From NCBI GenBank assembly GCA_015056625.1, contig SVFY01000005.1, positions 88,810 through 152,809 on the forward strand: 64,000 nt of DNA. Reading direction: 5' to 3'. Source of the stretch: Butyrivibrio sp. (lineage in GTDB: Bacteria > Bacillota > Clostridia > Lachnospirales > Lachnospiraceae). Position 1 is the first letter of the stretch. Each line of letters begins with the position of its first letter. Positions 1 through 8,153 of the stretch are shown here, in pieces. The notes beneath the pieces were generated by a model, which was given only the letters and a program-made list of their open reading frames with translations, was not told where the DNA came from and did not search any database. Made by a program: the position numbers and the translations under genes.

Positions 1-600
1 GTTGACGTTATAGAAGGTAATTGCAAGAGAAATCAGGCTCTTATCAAGGATAAGAAGTATGAGACTCTTTTCCTTTTGCCTGCTGCCCAGACCAAGGATA
101 AGACAAGTGTAACACCTGAGCAGATGAAGAAGCTTACAGATGAGCTCAAGGAAGAGTTTGACTACATCATCCTTGATTGTCCTGCAGGTATTGAGCAGGG
201 CTTTAAGAATGCCATTGCAGGAGCAGACAGAGCACTGGTTGTTACAACACCTGAAGTTTCTGCTGTAAGAGATGCAGACAGGATCATTGGCCTTCTTGAG
301 GCAAATGAGATCAAAAAGCCTCAGCTTATTGTAAACAGGCTCCGCCCAGACATGATAAAGAGGGGCGACATGATGTCTGCTGAAGATGTTGTTGACATTT
401 TGGCAATTGAGCTTATTGGCCAGGTTCCAGATGACGAAAACATCGTCGTTGCAACAAACAACGGTGAACCACTGGTTGGAGACAGCTCTCTTGCTGGACA
501 AGCTTATATGAATATCTGCAGAAGAGTAACTGGAGAAAATGTACCATTTTTGGATCTTGAAGCCAAAAAGGGTCTCTTCTCATGGTTCAAAAAGAAATAA
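1..600 (+). CDS. minD: Septum site-determining protein MinD (C-terminal part, 5' end outside window)
   Basis: The reading frame is open from base 1, so only the last 199 codons are present. MinD is the membrane-associated ATPase that works with MinE/MinC to position the division septum. The DCPAGIEQGF segment after the second Walker-type strand is characteristic of MinD. The protein ends in a short amphipathic, lysine-flanked helix (KGLFSWFKKK), the typical MinD membrane-targeting sequence. minE follows after 15 bases, as in most min operons. The P-loop must lie upstream of the window. Confidence 0.95.
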   Translation, partial: VDVIEGNCKRNQALIKDKKYETLFLLPAAQTKDKTSVTPEQMKKLTDELKEEFDYIILDCPAGIEQGFKNAIAGADRALVVTTPEVSAVRDADRIIGLLEANEIKKPQLIVNRLRPDMIKRGDMMSAEDVVDILAIELIGQVPDDENIVVATNNGEPLVGDSSLAGQAYMNICRRVTGENVPFLDLEAKKGLFSWFKKK

Positions 601-615
601 TTGGAGGGCAAATAG

Positions 616-894
616 GTGAAAATAACTGATATTTTCAAGAAAAAGTCATCTAGCGACGTCGCAAAAGATCGCCTTAAGCTCGTACTTGTTTCTGACAGAG
701 CCAGCTGCTCACCCGAGCTTATGCAGAGGATCAGAAGTGATATCATAGAAGTTTTATCCAAGTATGCTGAGATTGATATGGACGGTATAGATATCAATTT
801 TACCCAGATGGATACAGAGGATAATACTACAGGTACTGTTCCAGCTCTTTACGCTAATATTCCTATAAAAAAAATGAACCACAACGTAAAATAA
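616..894 (+). CDS. minE: Cell division topological specificity factor MinE
   Basis: This 92-residue protein has the usual MinE length. The N-terminal basic stretch (DIFKKK) is the nascent membrane/MinD-binding region, and the C-terminal half is the dimerising topological-specificity domain. Translation starts at GTG 616, with GGAGGG 603-608 as the ribosome binding site. MinE stimulates MinD ATPase and drives MinD off the membrane. It is co-transcribed with minD and lies one base from the next start, so the P-type ATPase is probably translationally coupled to it. Confidence 0.93.
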   Translation: MKITDIFKKKSSSDVAKDRLKLVLVSDRASCSPELMQRIRSDIIEVLSKYAEIDMDGIDINFTQMDTEDNTTGTVPALYANIPIKKMNHNVK

Positions 895-895
895 A

Positions 896-3313
896 ATGGA
901 CTATTTGAATGTAGGGCTTACCCAGCAGGAGGCAAAGAGCCTCTATGAGGAGGGTAAGGGCAATGTACAAATCGATAGTATAGGCAAGACCAATTTAGAT
1001 ATTATCAAGGAAAATGTATTTACATACTTTAACTTGATATTCTTTATCATGGCTGTGCTTCTTATTGTATCGGGAGCTTTCAATTCACTGACGTTTCTTC
1101 CGGTTATTATTTGTAATTCCCTGATCGGTATTTTTCAGGGAATAAAAGCCAAGAATGTTTTAGATAAGCTCAAGGTCTTAAATCAGTCATCAGTGGAAGT
1201 TATTCGAGATGGCACAGAGCGGATGCTTACTATTGACAAGCTGGTACTTGGCGATGTGATAGTTCTTTCTGCAGGAAGTCAGATTTGTGCTGACGCAGAA
1301 GTTATCGATGGAGAGATTACTGTTAATGAAGCGCTTCTTACTGGTGAAGCAGATGAGATAACCAAGAAAAGCGGAAGCGAGCTGATGTCAGGAAGCTTTG
1401 TGGTGTCTGGTAAATGTCTTGCCAGGCTTACAAAGGTTGGGATGGATTCCTACATCTCACAACTCATGCTTAAGGCAAAAAAGATGCCTTCTTCAGAGCA
1501 GTCCGAGATGGTAAGGTCTATAAATAAGATTGTAGCTTTTGCTGGAATCATCATTATTCCAATTGGTATATCTCTTTTTATCCAGAGCTTCTATATTCAG
1601 GGGAATTCCTTTGCAGAGAGCGTTCCTTCAATGGTGGCAGCTCTTATTGGAATGATACCTGAGGGGCTTTACCTTCTTTTAAGTATAACCCTGGGCCTTA
1701 GCACAATGAGACTTGCCAAAGAAAGGGTCATGCTCCATGACATGAGAAGCATTGAATCTCTTGCCCGTGTCGATACCATCTGCGTGGACAAAACTGGCAC
1801 TATTACAGATAACAGTATGCTGGTTGCTGAGACGGTTTTGGCAGATGGAAGCACAGACGAGGATTCGATCAATTACTATGATAATCTGATCGCTGACTAT
1901 ATTGGATGTGTTCCGGATGACAATATAACAATGCGTGCGCTGGAGGACTACTTTCCTATCAGGAACAGCAGAACCTGCGTATCATTCCATGCTTTTTCTT
2001 CAAAGCATAAATATAGCGCTGTGCAGTTTACCGATGGTACATATGTCCTTGGCGCGCCTGAGTTTGTTTTAAGAGATAGCTATGAAAGCTACCAGGATGT
2101 AATTTCAGGATTTGCAAAAAGAGGACTAAGGGTACTTTGTTTTGCAGCTTATTATGGCGGCGCTGATGGAAGCCCTATTATTGATGAATCCTCTGATAAC
2201 ATTTCGTTAGATGTACCAAGTAATTCATTGGAAGGCGCAAAGACAGTTCCTTTAGTGTTCATTCTTTTGCAAAATCCAATAAGAGAAGCTGCCAGATCTA
2301 CATTTAAATACTTTAAAAAGCAGGGCGTAGAAGTAAAGGTCATTTCTGGAGACAATCCTCTTACGGTTTCTGAAGTTGCTAAAAATGCTGGAATTGATAA
2401 GGCGGAGAGATATGTTGATGCAAGTACACTGCAGGACGAAGAAATCAAAGATGCTGTCAGAAAATACAACGTTTTTGGCAGAGTATCTCCCGAGCAGAAG
2501 CAGAAGATTGTAAGAGCTTTGAAAAAAGATGGCCACACAGTAGCTATGACCGGTGATGGAGTCAATGATATACTTGCCATGAAGGATGCTGACTGCTCAA
2601 TTGCAATGGCAGCTGGATCAGAAGCAGCTGTACAGGCAGCCCAGGTTGTTCTTATGGACTCTGATTTTGCTAAAATGCCTAAGATAGTTGGCGAAGGTAG
2701 AAGAAATATCAACAACATTGAAAGAACAGCAACACTGTTTTTGGTAAAAAATATTTTTTCACTGCTTTTAGCTGTATTCTCTATCATAAATGTTTGGACT
2801 TATCCCCTTCAACCATCGCAGATCACTATGGTGAGCCTTGTAAATATAGGTATTCCAGGATTCTTTCTGGCAATGGAGCCAAACAATAAAAGAGTTGAAG
2901 GGCATTTTCTTATTAAGGTCCTGCTTAAGGCAATGCCAGCAGCACTTACAGACTTTTTTGCAATAGCAGCCTTAGTTGTTTTTGGTAACACCTTTGGAGT
3001 GTCTTCCGATGATGTTTCTGTTGCTGCAACCTTCCTATTGGCAATTGTAGGATTTATCATACTTGCAAATGTATCTGCGCCTCTTAACAGATATAGGATC
3101 AAGGTCATTTCAGGTTGTATAGTTGCAATGATCTTAGGAGCGATTTTCTTTCATGATCTGTTCTCAATCAGCTATGTATCTGTAGAGTGCATAATGCTTT
3201 TTGTTCTTTTTGCGATAGCCACTGAGCCTTTTATGAGATACCTTACACTTATATTCAGTGCAGTAGAGCACAGAATGCAGAAAGTATTTAATCAAAATAA
3301 AGCAAAAATTTAA
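896..3313 (+). CDS. Cation-translocating P-type ATPase, CtpE-like (probable Ca2+ or related divalent cation)
   Basis: This 805-residue P-type ATPase has the A-domain TGEA loop (usually TGES), the phosphorylation motif DKTGT with catalytic Asp298, the hinge motif TGDGVND near residue 557, and an M4 segment containing MIPEGL. PEGL in M4 is typical of P2-type calcium pumps and of the CtpE family. There is no N-terminal heavy-metal domain and no CPC motif, which argues against copper or zinc export. It begins one base after minE without a clear ribosome binding site, suggesting reinitiation. The substrate is inferred from family only; calcium is the best guess. Confidence 0.85.
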   Translation: MDYLNVGLTQQEAKSLYEEGKGNVQIDSIGKTNLDIIKENVFTYFNLIFFIMAVLLIVSGAFNSLTFLPVIICNSLIGIFQGIKAKNVLDKLKVLNQSSVEVIRDGTERMLTIDKLVLGDVIVLSAGSQICADAEVIDGEITVNEALLTGEADEITKKSGSELMSGSFVVSGKCLARLTKVGMDSYISQLMLKAKKMPSSEQSEMVRSINKIVAFAGIIIIPIGISLFIQSFYIQGNSFAESVPSMVAALIGMIPEGLYLLLSITLGLSTMRLAKERVMLHDMRSIESLARVDTICVDKTGTITDNSMLVAETVLADGSTDEDSINYYDNLIADYIGCVPDDNITMRALEDYFPIRNSRTCVSFHAFSSKHKYSAVQFTDGTYVLGAPEFVLRDSYESYQDVISGFAKRGLRVLCFAAYYGGADGSPIIDESSDNISLDVPSNSLEGAKTVPLVFILLQNPIREAARSTFKYFKKQGVEVKVISGDNPLTVSEVAKNAGIDKAERYVDASTLQDEEIKDAVRKYNVFGRVSPEQKQKIVRALKKDGHTVAMTGDGVNDILAMKDADCSIAMAAGSEAAVQAAQVVLMDSDFAKMPKIVGEGRRNINNIERTATLFLVKNIFSLLLAVFSIINVWTYPLQPSQITMVSLVNIGIPGFFLAMEPNNKRVEGHFLIKVLLKAMPAALTDFFAIAALVVFGNTFGVSSDDVSVAATFLLAIVGFIILANVSAPLNRYRIKVISGCIVAMILGAIFFHDLFSISYVSVECIMLFVLFAIATEPFMRYLTLIFSAVEHRMQKVFNQNKAKI

Positions 3314-3329
3314 CCATATTATTATTTTG

Positions 3330-3338
3330 TGTTATAAT
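3330..3338 (+). promoter_or_regulatory. Extended -10 promoter for the OhrR-type gene
   Basis: TG-T-TATAAT is an extended -10 element with a perfect TATAAT hexamer at 3333-3338. A weak -35 (TTTAAC, 3309-3314) lies 18 bases upstream. The start codon is at 3374, with GGAG 3361-3364 as ribosome binding site. It separates the regulator gene from the upstream ATPase gene. Confidence 0.6.
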
Positions 3339-3373
3339 AAATAGCATAAAATTCAATTCAGGAGTAAGTTGTA

Positions 3374-3814
3374 ATGGAAAATCAGGATAAATATGAATCA
3401 TTAAAGCTTAGCAATCAGCTTTGCTTCCCACTCTATGCATGTTCAAAGGAGATCATCAGAAAGTATAAGCCATATCTGGATGATATTGATCTTACTTACA
3501 CCCAGTATATTGCTATGATGGTGCTTTGGGAGAAGAAGACTGTAAATGTAAAAATGCTTGGCGAATGCTTGTATCTTGATTCCGGAACACTTACACCTGT
3601 ACTTAAGAAGCTTGAGTCCAAAGGTTATATCACAAGAGAGAGATCCAGCGAGGATGAGAGGAATCTTGTGGTCTCCATTACTCCTGAAGGAGAAAAACTC
3701 AAGGATAAAGCTTTGTCTATTCCACCTTCAATGGGATCATGTGTAAAGCTTACAGCAGAGGAGTATCAGGTGCTGTATAAGCTTTTATATAAGATTATTG
3801 GAAATGTTAGATAA
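3374..3814 (+). CDS. OhrR/MarR-family transcriptional regulator
   Basis: This 146-residue winged helix-turn-helix protein of the MarR family resembles Bacillus OhrR closely. It has LCFPLYACSK near the N-terminus, YTQY, LYLDSGTLTPVLKKLE as recognition helix and the DERN wing. Cys17 sits where OhrR carries its peroxide-sensing cysteine, so it is probably a one-Cys organic hydroperoxide sensor. No ohr peroxidase gene is adjacent, so its target is not evident. It has its own extended -10 promoter and lies just upstream of the separate CsoR-hydrogenase transcription unit. Confidence 0.88.
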   Translation: MENQDKYESLKLSNQLCFPLYACSKEIIRKYKPYLDDIDLTYTQYIAMMVLWEKKTVNVKMLGECLYLDSGTLTPVLKKLESKGYITRERSSEDERNLVVSITPEGEKLKDKALSIPPSMGSCVKLTAEEYQVLYKLLYKIIGNVR

Positions 3815-3820
3815 TCTTTA

Positions 3821-3848
3821 TTGATTTTTTGTCTCCATGATATATAAT
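3821..3848 (+). promoter_or_regulatory. Promoter of the csoR-ech-hyp operon
   Basis: TTGATT (3821-3826) and TATAAT (3843-3848) are separated by 16 bases, giving a predicted start near 3855 and a 5' leader of about 90 bases before the CsoR-family gene at 3945. No other convincing promoter is visible before 14.4 kb, so it probably drives the whole hydrogenase run. Confidence 0.65.
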
Positions 3849-3862
3849 GATATTCGGTCAGT

Positions 3863-3926
3863 TGTGCGTTTTCTGTGACTTTTCTTTCTTTGCTATGCAA
3901 AGTCAAAAAATTAACAAAGACGCACA
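3863..3926 (+). promoter_or_regulatory. Nested inverted repeats in the leader (candidate operator or RNA structure)
   Basis: TGTGCGT at 3863-3869 is mirrored by ACGCACA at 3920-3926. Inside lies a perfect palindrome, CTTTGC-TAT-GCAAAG (3888-3902), plus a GACTTT/AAAGTC pair around it. Both sets fall downstream of the predicted transcription start and upstream of the ribosome binding site GGAGGT (3935-3940). They could be binding sites for the adjacent CsoR-family protein or an mRNA hairpin. Confidence 0.5.
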
Positions 3927-3944
3927 TTATTTTTGGAGGTTTTT

Positions 3945-4265
3945 ATGAGTTCTCATGTATCTAATGAGGGCACAGGCCACGAGCATCATCATCACCATGA
4001 TCCAGAGCATATGAAGGCCATTGTCAACAGACTATCCAAGGCAATTGGTCATCTGGAATCTGTCAAGAAAATGGTCGAAGATGACAGGGACTGTACTGAG
4101 GTTCTTGTGCAGCTTGCGGCGGTTCGCTCCGCAATCAATAACTGCGGAAAAGAAATACTTAAGGAACACATGAGCCATTGTATTGTTCATGCAGTTCAAG
4201 ACGGCGATGAGAAGGCAATTTCCGATCTCAATGAAGCCGTTGATAAATTTATGAAAAACTCATAA
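3945..4265 (+). CDS. CsoR/RcnR-family metal-responsive repressor with His-rich N-terminus
   Basis: This 106-residue all-helical repressor belongs to the CsoR/RcnR/FrmR (DUF156) family. It carries the family pattern Cys (DRDC), then His-x-x-x-Cys (HMSHC) near residues 80-85. The start is placed at ATG 3945 because GGAGGT lies five bases upstream. The N-terminus is unusually histidine-rich (HEHHHHHDPEH), a feature seen in nickel/cobalt-sensing relatives and absent from minimal copper CsoR proteins. It heads the Ech [NiFe]-hydrogenase operon, so a nickel sensor is an attractive inference; copper or a reactive thiol/aldehyde signal is not excluded. Confidence 0.85.
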   Translation: MSSHVSNEGTGHEHHHHHDPEHMKAIVNRLSKAIGHLESVKKMVEDDRDCTEVLVQLAAVRSAINNCGKEILKEHMSHCIVHAVQDGDEKAISDLNEAVDKFMKNS

Positions 4266-4301
4266 GTGTTATGAGATTTTAAGTGAAAGGGGCGAAACAC
4301 C

Positions 4302-6230
4302 TTGTCTATTCCAATTTTAAGTGTAGTAAACTTTCTAATCCTATTTCCCTTTATCATGGCAGTATTGATCTTCCTCTTAAGAGAAGCTAGTCCTCTTAGA
4401 AGTGCGATCATCATGCTTGGCGGGTTCACCATCATGGCCTGCGCAATTTATGTTGCCGTGAATGTTCTTATTTCAGGGGATGCATCACAGTTCGTGTATC
4501 TTGAACATACACATATTCCTGATACGTTGGCTGTGTGCGGCGAAGTATTCCTTATGCTTCTTGTATGCTTTTTATCTATCAAGTACAAGAAATACTACGC
4601 AATATTCTTTTCACTGGCAGGAACAATTCCTGTTCTCTGGATGGATCTTACAGGCAGAGCAGTAGAAGGCAATCCTCATGTAAGAATTGATACCTTTGCG
4701 GCTGTAATGTATCTCATTGTAGGCGTAGTAGGTATTCTTATCTGCATCTATGCTTCAGGCTATATGAAGGATTACCATCATCATCACACGGATGTTGCTG
4801 ACAGATCCAACTATTTCCTTGCTCTTATGTTTGTTTTCCTTGGAGCAATGTTTGGACTTATCTCATCTGATTCACTTTCCTGGATCTACTTCTTCTGGGA
4901 GATCACATCAGTATGTTCATTCCTCATGATCGGTTATACAAGAACGCAGGAAGCTGTAGACAACTCCTTTAGAGCTCTTTGGATGAACCTTCTTGGTGGA
5001 TGTGGCTTTGCAGCAGGTCTTATGATCTGCAATATGGGTCTTGGCATTTCAAATCTTAGCCAGGTAACAGAGGGCGGAGCAGAGCTTATCATTGTTCCAG
5101 TTACTCTGTTTGCATTTGCTGCTCTTACAAAGAGTGCACAGTTCCCATTCTCAAGATGGCTTCTTGGCGCCATGGTTGCACCTACACCATCAAGTGCACT
5201 TCTTCACTCAGCTACAATGGTTAAGATCGGTGTATATATGCTGATCAGACTTTCACCTGTAATGTATGGAACACTGACAGGTGTAATGATCACAGTTATC
5301 GGTGGATTTACATTCTTTGCAGCTTCACTTCTTGCTATCACAGTAAGCGATGGCAAAAAGGTGCTTGCTTATTCAACAATTTCAAACCTTGGACTTATCA
5401 CAGCATGTGCAGGAACAGGTACACCTGAAGGTGTATGGGCTGCTGTTATGCTGGTTCTTTTCCATGCCGTATCCAAGTCACTTCTGTTCCAGACAGTTGG
5501 TGATATTGAAAACTGCATGCATAGCCGTGATATCGAGGATATGCACGGTCTTATCATCAAGCTTCCAAGACTTGCTTTCATCATGATCATTGGTATCTGC
5601 GGAATGTTCCTTGCGCCATTTGGTATGCTTGTTTCCAAGTGGGCAGCACTTAAGTCCTTCGTTGATTCAGGTTCTGTATGGCTTGTTCTTTTCCTTGTAT
5701 TTGGTTCAGGAAGCACTTTGTTCTACTGGGCAAAATGGCTTGGCAAGATCTGTACTGTAATCCATCAGTCCTTTGAGCTTGAGGATATTACTCCAAGAAG
5801 TGAGATGGTTTCTATTTTCCCTCTTACTTCACTTATCATCATCATGTGCTTTGCATTCCCCTGGATGTCAGGCAACATGATCCAGCCAATCCTTGACGAG
5901 GCATTTCACACCAACATCCCTGATGTTATCGGAGGATCAGATGTTATCATCATGATGATCATGGTTGCTATGGTATTCATGATCCCTATTGGATCCAGAT
6001 TCCTGTCAATCGGTAAGAATTCCAAGATGACAATGTCTTATGTTGCTGGTGTAAACGCAGGTGATGACAGACATTATATCGATTCATTTGGAAAAGAGAG
6101 AGCTCTTTACATGTCAAACTGGTACATGAGAGACTACTTTGGTGAAAATAAACTCTTGAACCCTTGCATTTGGGTAGCAGCTGTACTTGTGGCAGTAATG
6201 CTTATCGTAGTAGTAGGAGGTGCTATCTGA
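4302..6230 (+). CDS. echA: Ech-type hydrogenase, NuoL-like antiporter subunit EchA
   Basis: This 642-residue polytopic membrane protein of the proton-conducting NuoL/Mrp family has the expected length for EchA. The diagnostic stretches KSAQFPFSRWLLGAM and APTPSSALLHSATMVK carry the lysine and histidine of the proton path, and a second conserved helix lies around FHAVSKSLLF. It starts at TTG 4302, with AAAGGGG (4286-4292) as ribosome binding site. It forms the ion-translocating arm of an energy-converting hydrogenase that couples reduced ferredoxin oxidation and H2 formation to ion pumping. Followed directly by echB with overlapping TGATG. Confidence 0.92.
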   Translation: MSIPILSVVNFLILFPFIMAVLIFLLREASPLRSAIIMLGGFTIMACAIYVAVNVLISGDASQFVYLEHTHIPDTLAVCGEVFLMLLVCFLSIKYKKYYAIFFSLAGTIPVLWMDLTGRAVEGNPHVRIDTFAAVMYLIVGVVGILICIYASGYMKDYHHHHTDVADRSNYFLALMFVFLGAMFGLISSDSLSWIYFFWEITSVCSFLMIGYTRTQEAVDNSFRALWMNLLGGCGFAAGLMICNMGLGISNLSQVTEGGAELIIVPVTLFAFAALTKSAQFPFSRWLLGAMVAPTPSSALLHSATMVKIGVYMLIRLSPVMYGTLTGVMITVIGGFTFFAASLLAITVSDGKKVLAYSTISNLGLITACAGTGTPEGVWAAVMLVLFHAVSKSLLFQTVGDIENCMHSRDIEDMHGLIIKLPRLAFIMIIGICGMFLAPFGMLVSKWAALKSFVDSGSVWLVLFLVFGSGSTLFYWAKWLGKICTVIHQSFELEDITPRSEMVSIFPLTSLIIIMCFAFPWMSGNMIQPILDEAFHTNIPDVIGGSDVIIMMIMVAMVFMIPIGSRFLSIGKNSKMTMSYVAGVNAGDDRHYIDSFGKERALYMSNWYMRDYFGENKLLNPCIWVAAVLVAVMLIVVVGGAI

Positions 6231-7099
6231 TGGAATACGGATTTATTATTAAAGCTTTACTTTATTTGATATTAGCACCGCTTCTTGGCGGATTATTATC
6301 AGGAACTGACAGACTCTTTGCAGCTCGTATGCAGGGAAGACAGGGCCCTCCCATCATTCAGCCCTTTTATGATGTCAACAAGCTCCTTCACAAGCAGACC
6401 ACTGTTGTTAACAGTATCCAGGTCCTCTTTGTAACAGGATACCTTATCATGACAGTGTTTACTGGATGCTTGTTCTTTGGCGGCGGAGATATGCTTCTTG
6501 TATTCTTTGCGCTTTCAATGTCAGAAGTACTTATGGTCATGGCTGCCTTTTCAACCAACGGACCTTACAGTATCATGGGTGCACAGAGAGAACTTCTGCA
6601 GATGATGTGCTATGAGCCTATGACACTTCTTGTTGCAATTGGATTTTACTATGCACAGGGAAGCTTCATGGTATCAGACCTTGTAAGAGCTGATTCACCT
6701 GCCATCATCCAGCTTCCAGGCTTTTTTATCGGATTTGTATTTATCCTTATAATCAAGCTTCGTAAGTCACCATTCGATCTTAGTACATCTCATCATATGC
6801 ACCAGGAGATGGTAAAAGGTCTTACGACAGATCTTTCAGGTAGCAATCTTGCTCTCGTTGAGATCGCAGAGTGGTATGACACAGTCCTTATGATGGGTAT
6901 TGTTGGTATGTTCTTTATCACAGCAGATCCTATCAGCAGGGTATGGGCAATAATCGCCATTATTGTTGTATTCTTCATTGAGACACTTATTGATAATATA
7001 TTCCCACGAGTTAAGTATATTACAATGCTCAAGGTAACATGGGCTGTAATCCTTGTATTTGCGGGAACAAATCTTTTGATTCTTAATGTACTTAAGTAA
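6230..7099 (+). CDS. echB: Ech-type hydrogenase, NuoH-like membrane subunit EchB
   Basis: This 289-residue NuoH/HycD-like membrane subunit anchors the hydrophilic hydrogenase module. ATG 6230 overlaps the echA stop (TGATG), with GGAGG just upstream; the longer in-frame opening from 6164 lies inside echA and is rejected. Conserved NuoH features include the loop RMQGRQGPP near residue 33, the acidic/basic KLRKSPFDL segment near residue 180, and the terminal helix after FPRVKY. In group 4 hydrogenases this subunit forms the entry of the ion pathway next to the proximal iron-sulfur cluster. Confidence 0.92.
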   Translation: MEYGFIIKALLYLILAPLLGGLLSGTDRLFAARMQGRQGPPIIQPFYDVNKLLHKQTTVVNSIQVLFVTGYLIMTVFTGCLFFGGGDMLLVFFALSMSEVLMVMAAFSTNGPYSIMGAQRELLQMMCYEPMTLLVAIGFYYAQGSFMVSDLVRADSPAIIQLPGFFIGFVFILIIKLRKSPFDLSTSHHMHQEMVKGLTTDLSGSNLALVEIAEWYDTVLMMGIVGMFFITADPISRVWAIIAIIVVFFIETLIDNIFPRVKYITMLKVTWAVILVFAGTNLLILNVLK

Positions 7100-7118
7100 A
7101 TGAAAGGGATGCAAATCA

Positions 7119-7808
7119 ATGAATATAGCTAAATCACCATGGGTGTTACATTATGATGGATCCAGCTGCAATGGCTGTGACATAGAAGTTCTTGCAACAA
7201 TGACTCCAATGTATGATGTGGAGAGATTTGGAATAATCAATACAGGTAATCCTAAGCATGCAGATGTTCTGCTCCTCACAGGCGGAATCAATGCTCAGAC
7301 AGCTCCTGTAGTAAGACAGCTTTACAATATGATGCCAGATCCTAAGGTTGTAGTTGCATGCGGAATCTGCGCCTGCGACGGCGGCATCTTTAAGGACTGT
7401 TACAACATCTTAGGAGGTGCAGATAAGGTTGTTCCTGTTGACGTTTATGTTCCAGGATGTGCAGTAAGACCTGAAGCGCTTATTGAAGGCGTAGTTAAGG
7501 CTGTAGGCCTTCTTGAGGAAAAGAGAAAGAAACTTAAAGAATCACTTAAACAGGGCTACTGCTCAGTTGATTACAGCAAGATGGCAATTCACATGACTGC
7601 TGATGACTACGACCCAGGTAACCAGTATGATGCTGTCCTTACAGAAGAGGCTCTTCGCCAGCAGGCAGAAGAAAAAATCAAAGCTTCAGCAAAGCCTGTA
7701 GTACCAGCTGCTGCAGCTAAGCCAGCAAATCCTGCGCCTGCAGCACCAAAGCCAGCAAATCCGGCACCTGCACAGGCAGCTCCTGCTGAGAAAGGGGATA
7801 ATGCATAA
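7119..7808 (+). CDS. echC: Ech-type hydrogenase, small (NuoB-like) subunit EchC with Ala/Pro tail
   Basis: This NuoB-like subunit carries the proximal [4Fe-4S] cluster. Visible ligands are SCNGC (Cys17/Cys20), the CGICAC segment (Cys81-86) and PGC (Cys114). The catalytic part ends near residue 150. About 80 further residues follow, finishing in a low-complexity Ala/Pro/Lys tail. The tail contains a ten-residue unit, PKPANPAPAA, duplicated by a 30-bp tandem repeat at 7719-7778. Typical EchC proteins are close to 150 residues, so the tail is an addition, echoed by a similar tail on EchF. Ribosome binding site GAAAGGGA precedes ATG 7119. Confidence 0.9.
   Translation: MNIAKSPWVLHYDGSSCNGCDIEVLATMTPMYDVERFGIINTGNPKHADVLLLTGGINAQTAPVVRQLYNMMPDPKVVVACGICACDGGIFKDCYNILGGADKVVPVDVYVPGCAVRPEALIEGVVKAVGLLEEKRKKLKESLKQGYCSVDYSKMAIHMTADDYDPGNQYDAVLTEEALRQQAEEKIKASAKPVVPAAAAKPANPAPAAPKPANPAPAQAAPAEKGDNA
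7719..7778 (+). repeat. 30-bp tandem repeat inside echC
   Basis: Two copies of a 30-bp unit beginning AAGCCAGCAAATCC lie at 7719 and 7749, differing at a few positions. They encode the duplicated Pro/Ala-rich stretch of the EchC tail. Slippage here would change tail length without breaking the frame. Confidence 0.7.
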
Positions 7809-8140
7809 TGAATACAGAATTTATAAATGTAAATCCTGAGAGCATCATCGATGAGTCTCAGAAGCTTAAATTTGCGGGTTATCATCTTATTCAGCAGTGT
7901 GCTACAAGAGTTCCCGATGCTTATGAGCTTATTTATACTTTTGGCAAGGATCTTGAGATGAAGAATCTCAAGATGACTCTTCCTGAGGACCAGGAGATCT
8001 CAAGTATCACAAGTATTTATCCATGTGCTTTCATATATGAGAACGAGATGCATGATCTGTTCGGTGTTCAGATCAAGATGATCAACATAGACTATGAGGG
8101 TAAGCTCTATAGAACAGCTATAGAGACACCATTTAAATAA
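7808..8140 (+). CDS. echD: Ech-type hydrogenase, NuoC-like subunit EchD
   Basis: This 110-residue protein resembles the 30 kDa NuoC subunit of complex I in the short form found in Ech hydrogenases. The conserved core is SSITSIYPCAFIYENE followed by HDLFGVQ, the family signature. It lies between the small and large subunit genes, exactly as in the echABCDEF order. ATG 7808 overlaps the echC stop. EchD has no cofactor; it braces the large and small hydrogenase subunits. Confidence 0.9.
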   Translation: MNTEFINVNPESIIDESQKLKFAGYHLIQQCATRVPDAYELIYTFGKDLEMKNLKMTLPEDQEISSITSIYPCAFIYENEMHDLFGVQIKMINIDYEGKLYRTAIETPFK

Positions 8141-8153
8141 TCGGAGGGAAGAG

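Noticed and set aside
2152..2787. 211-codon open frame on the minus strand
   Set aside because: It lies wholly inside the P-type ATPase gene, opposite its conserved motifs, and has no family resemblance or ribosome binding site.
3933..3944. Earlier TTG start for the CsoR-family protein
   Set aside because: It would overlap the GGAGGT ribosome binding site that correctly serves ATG 3945.
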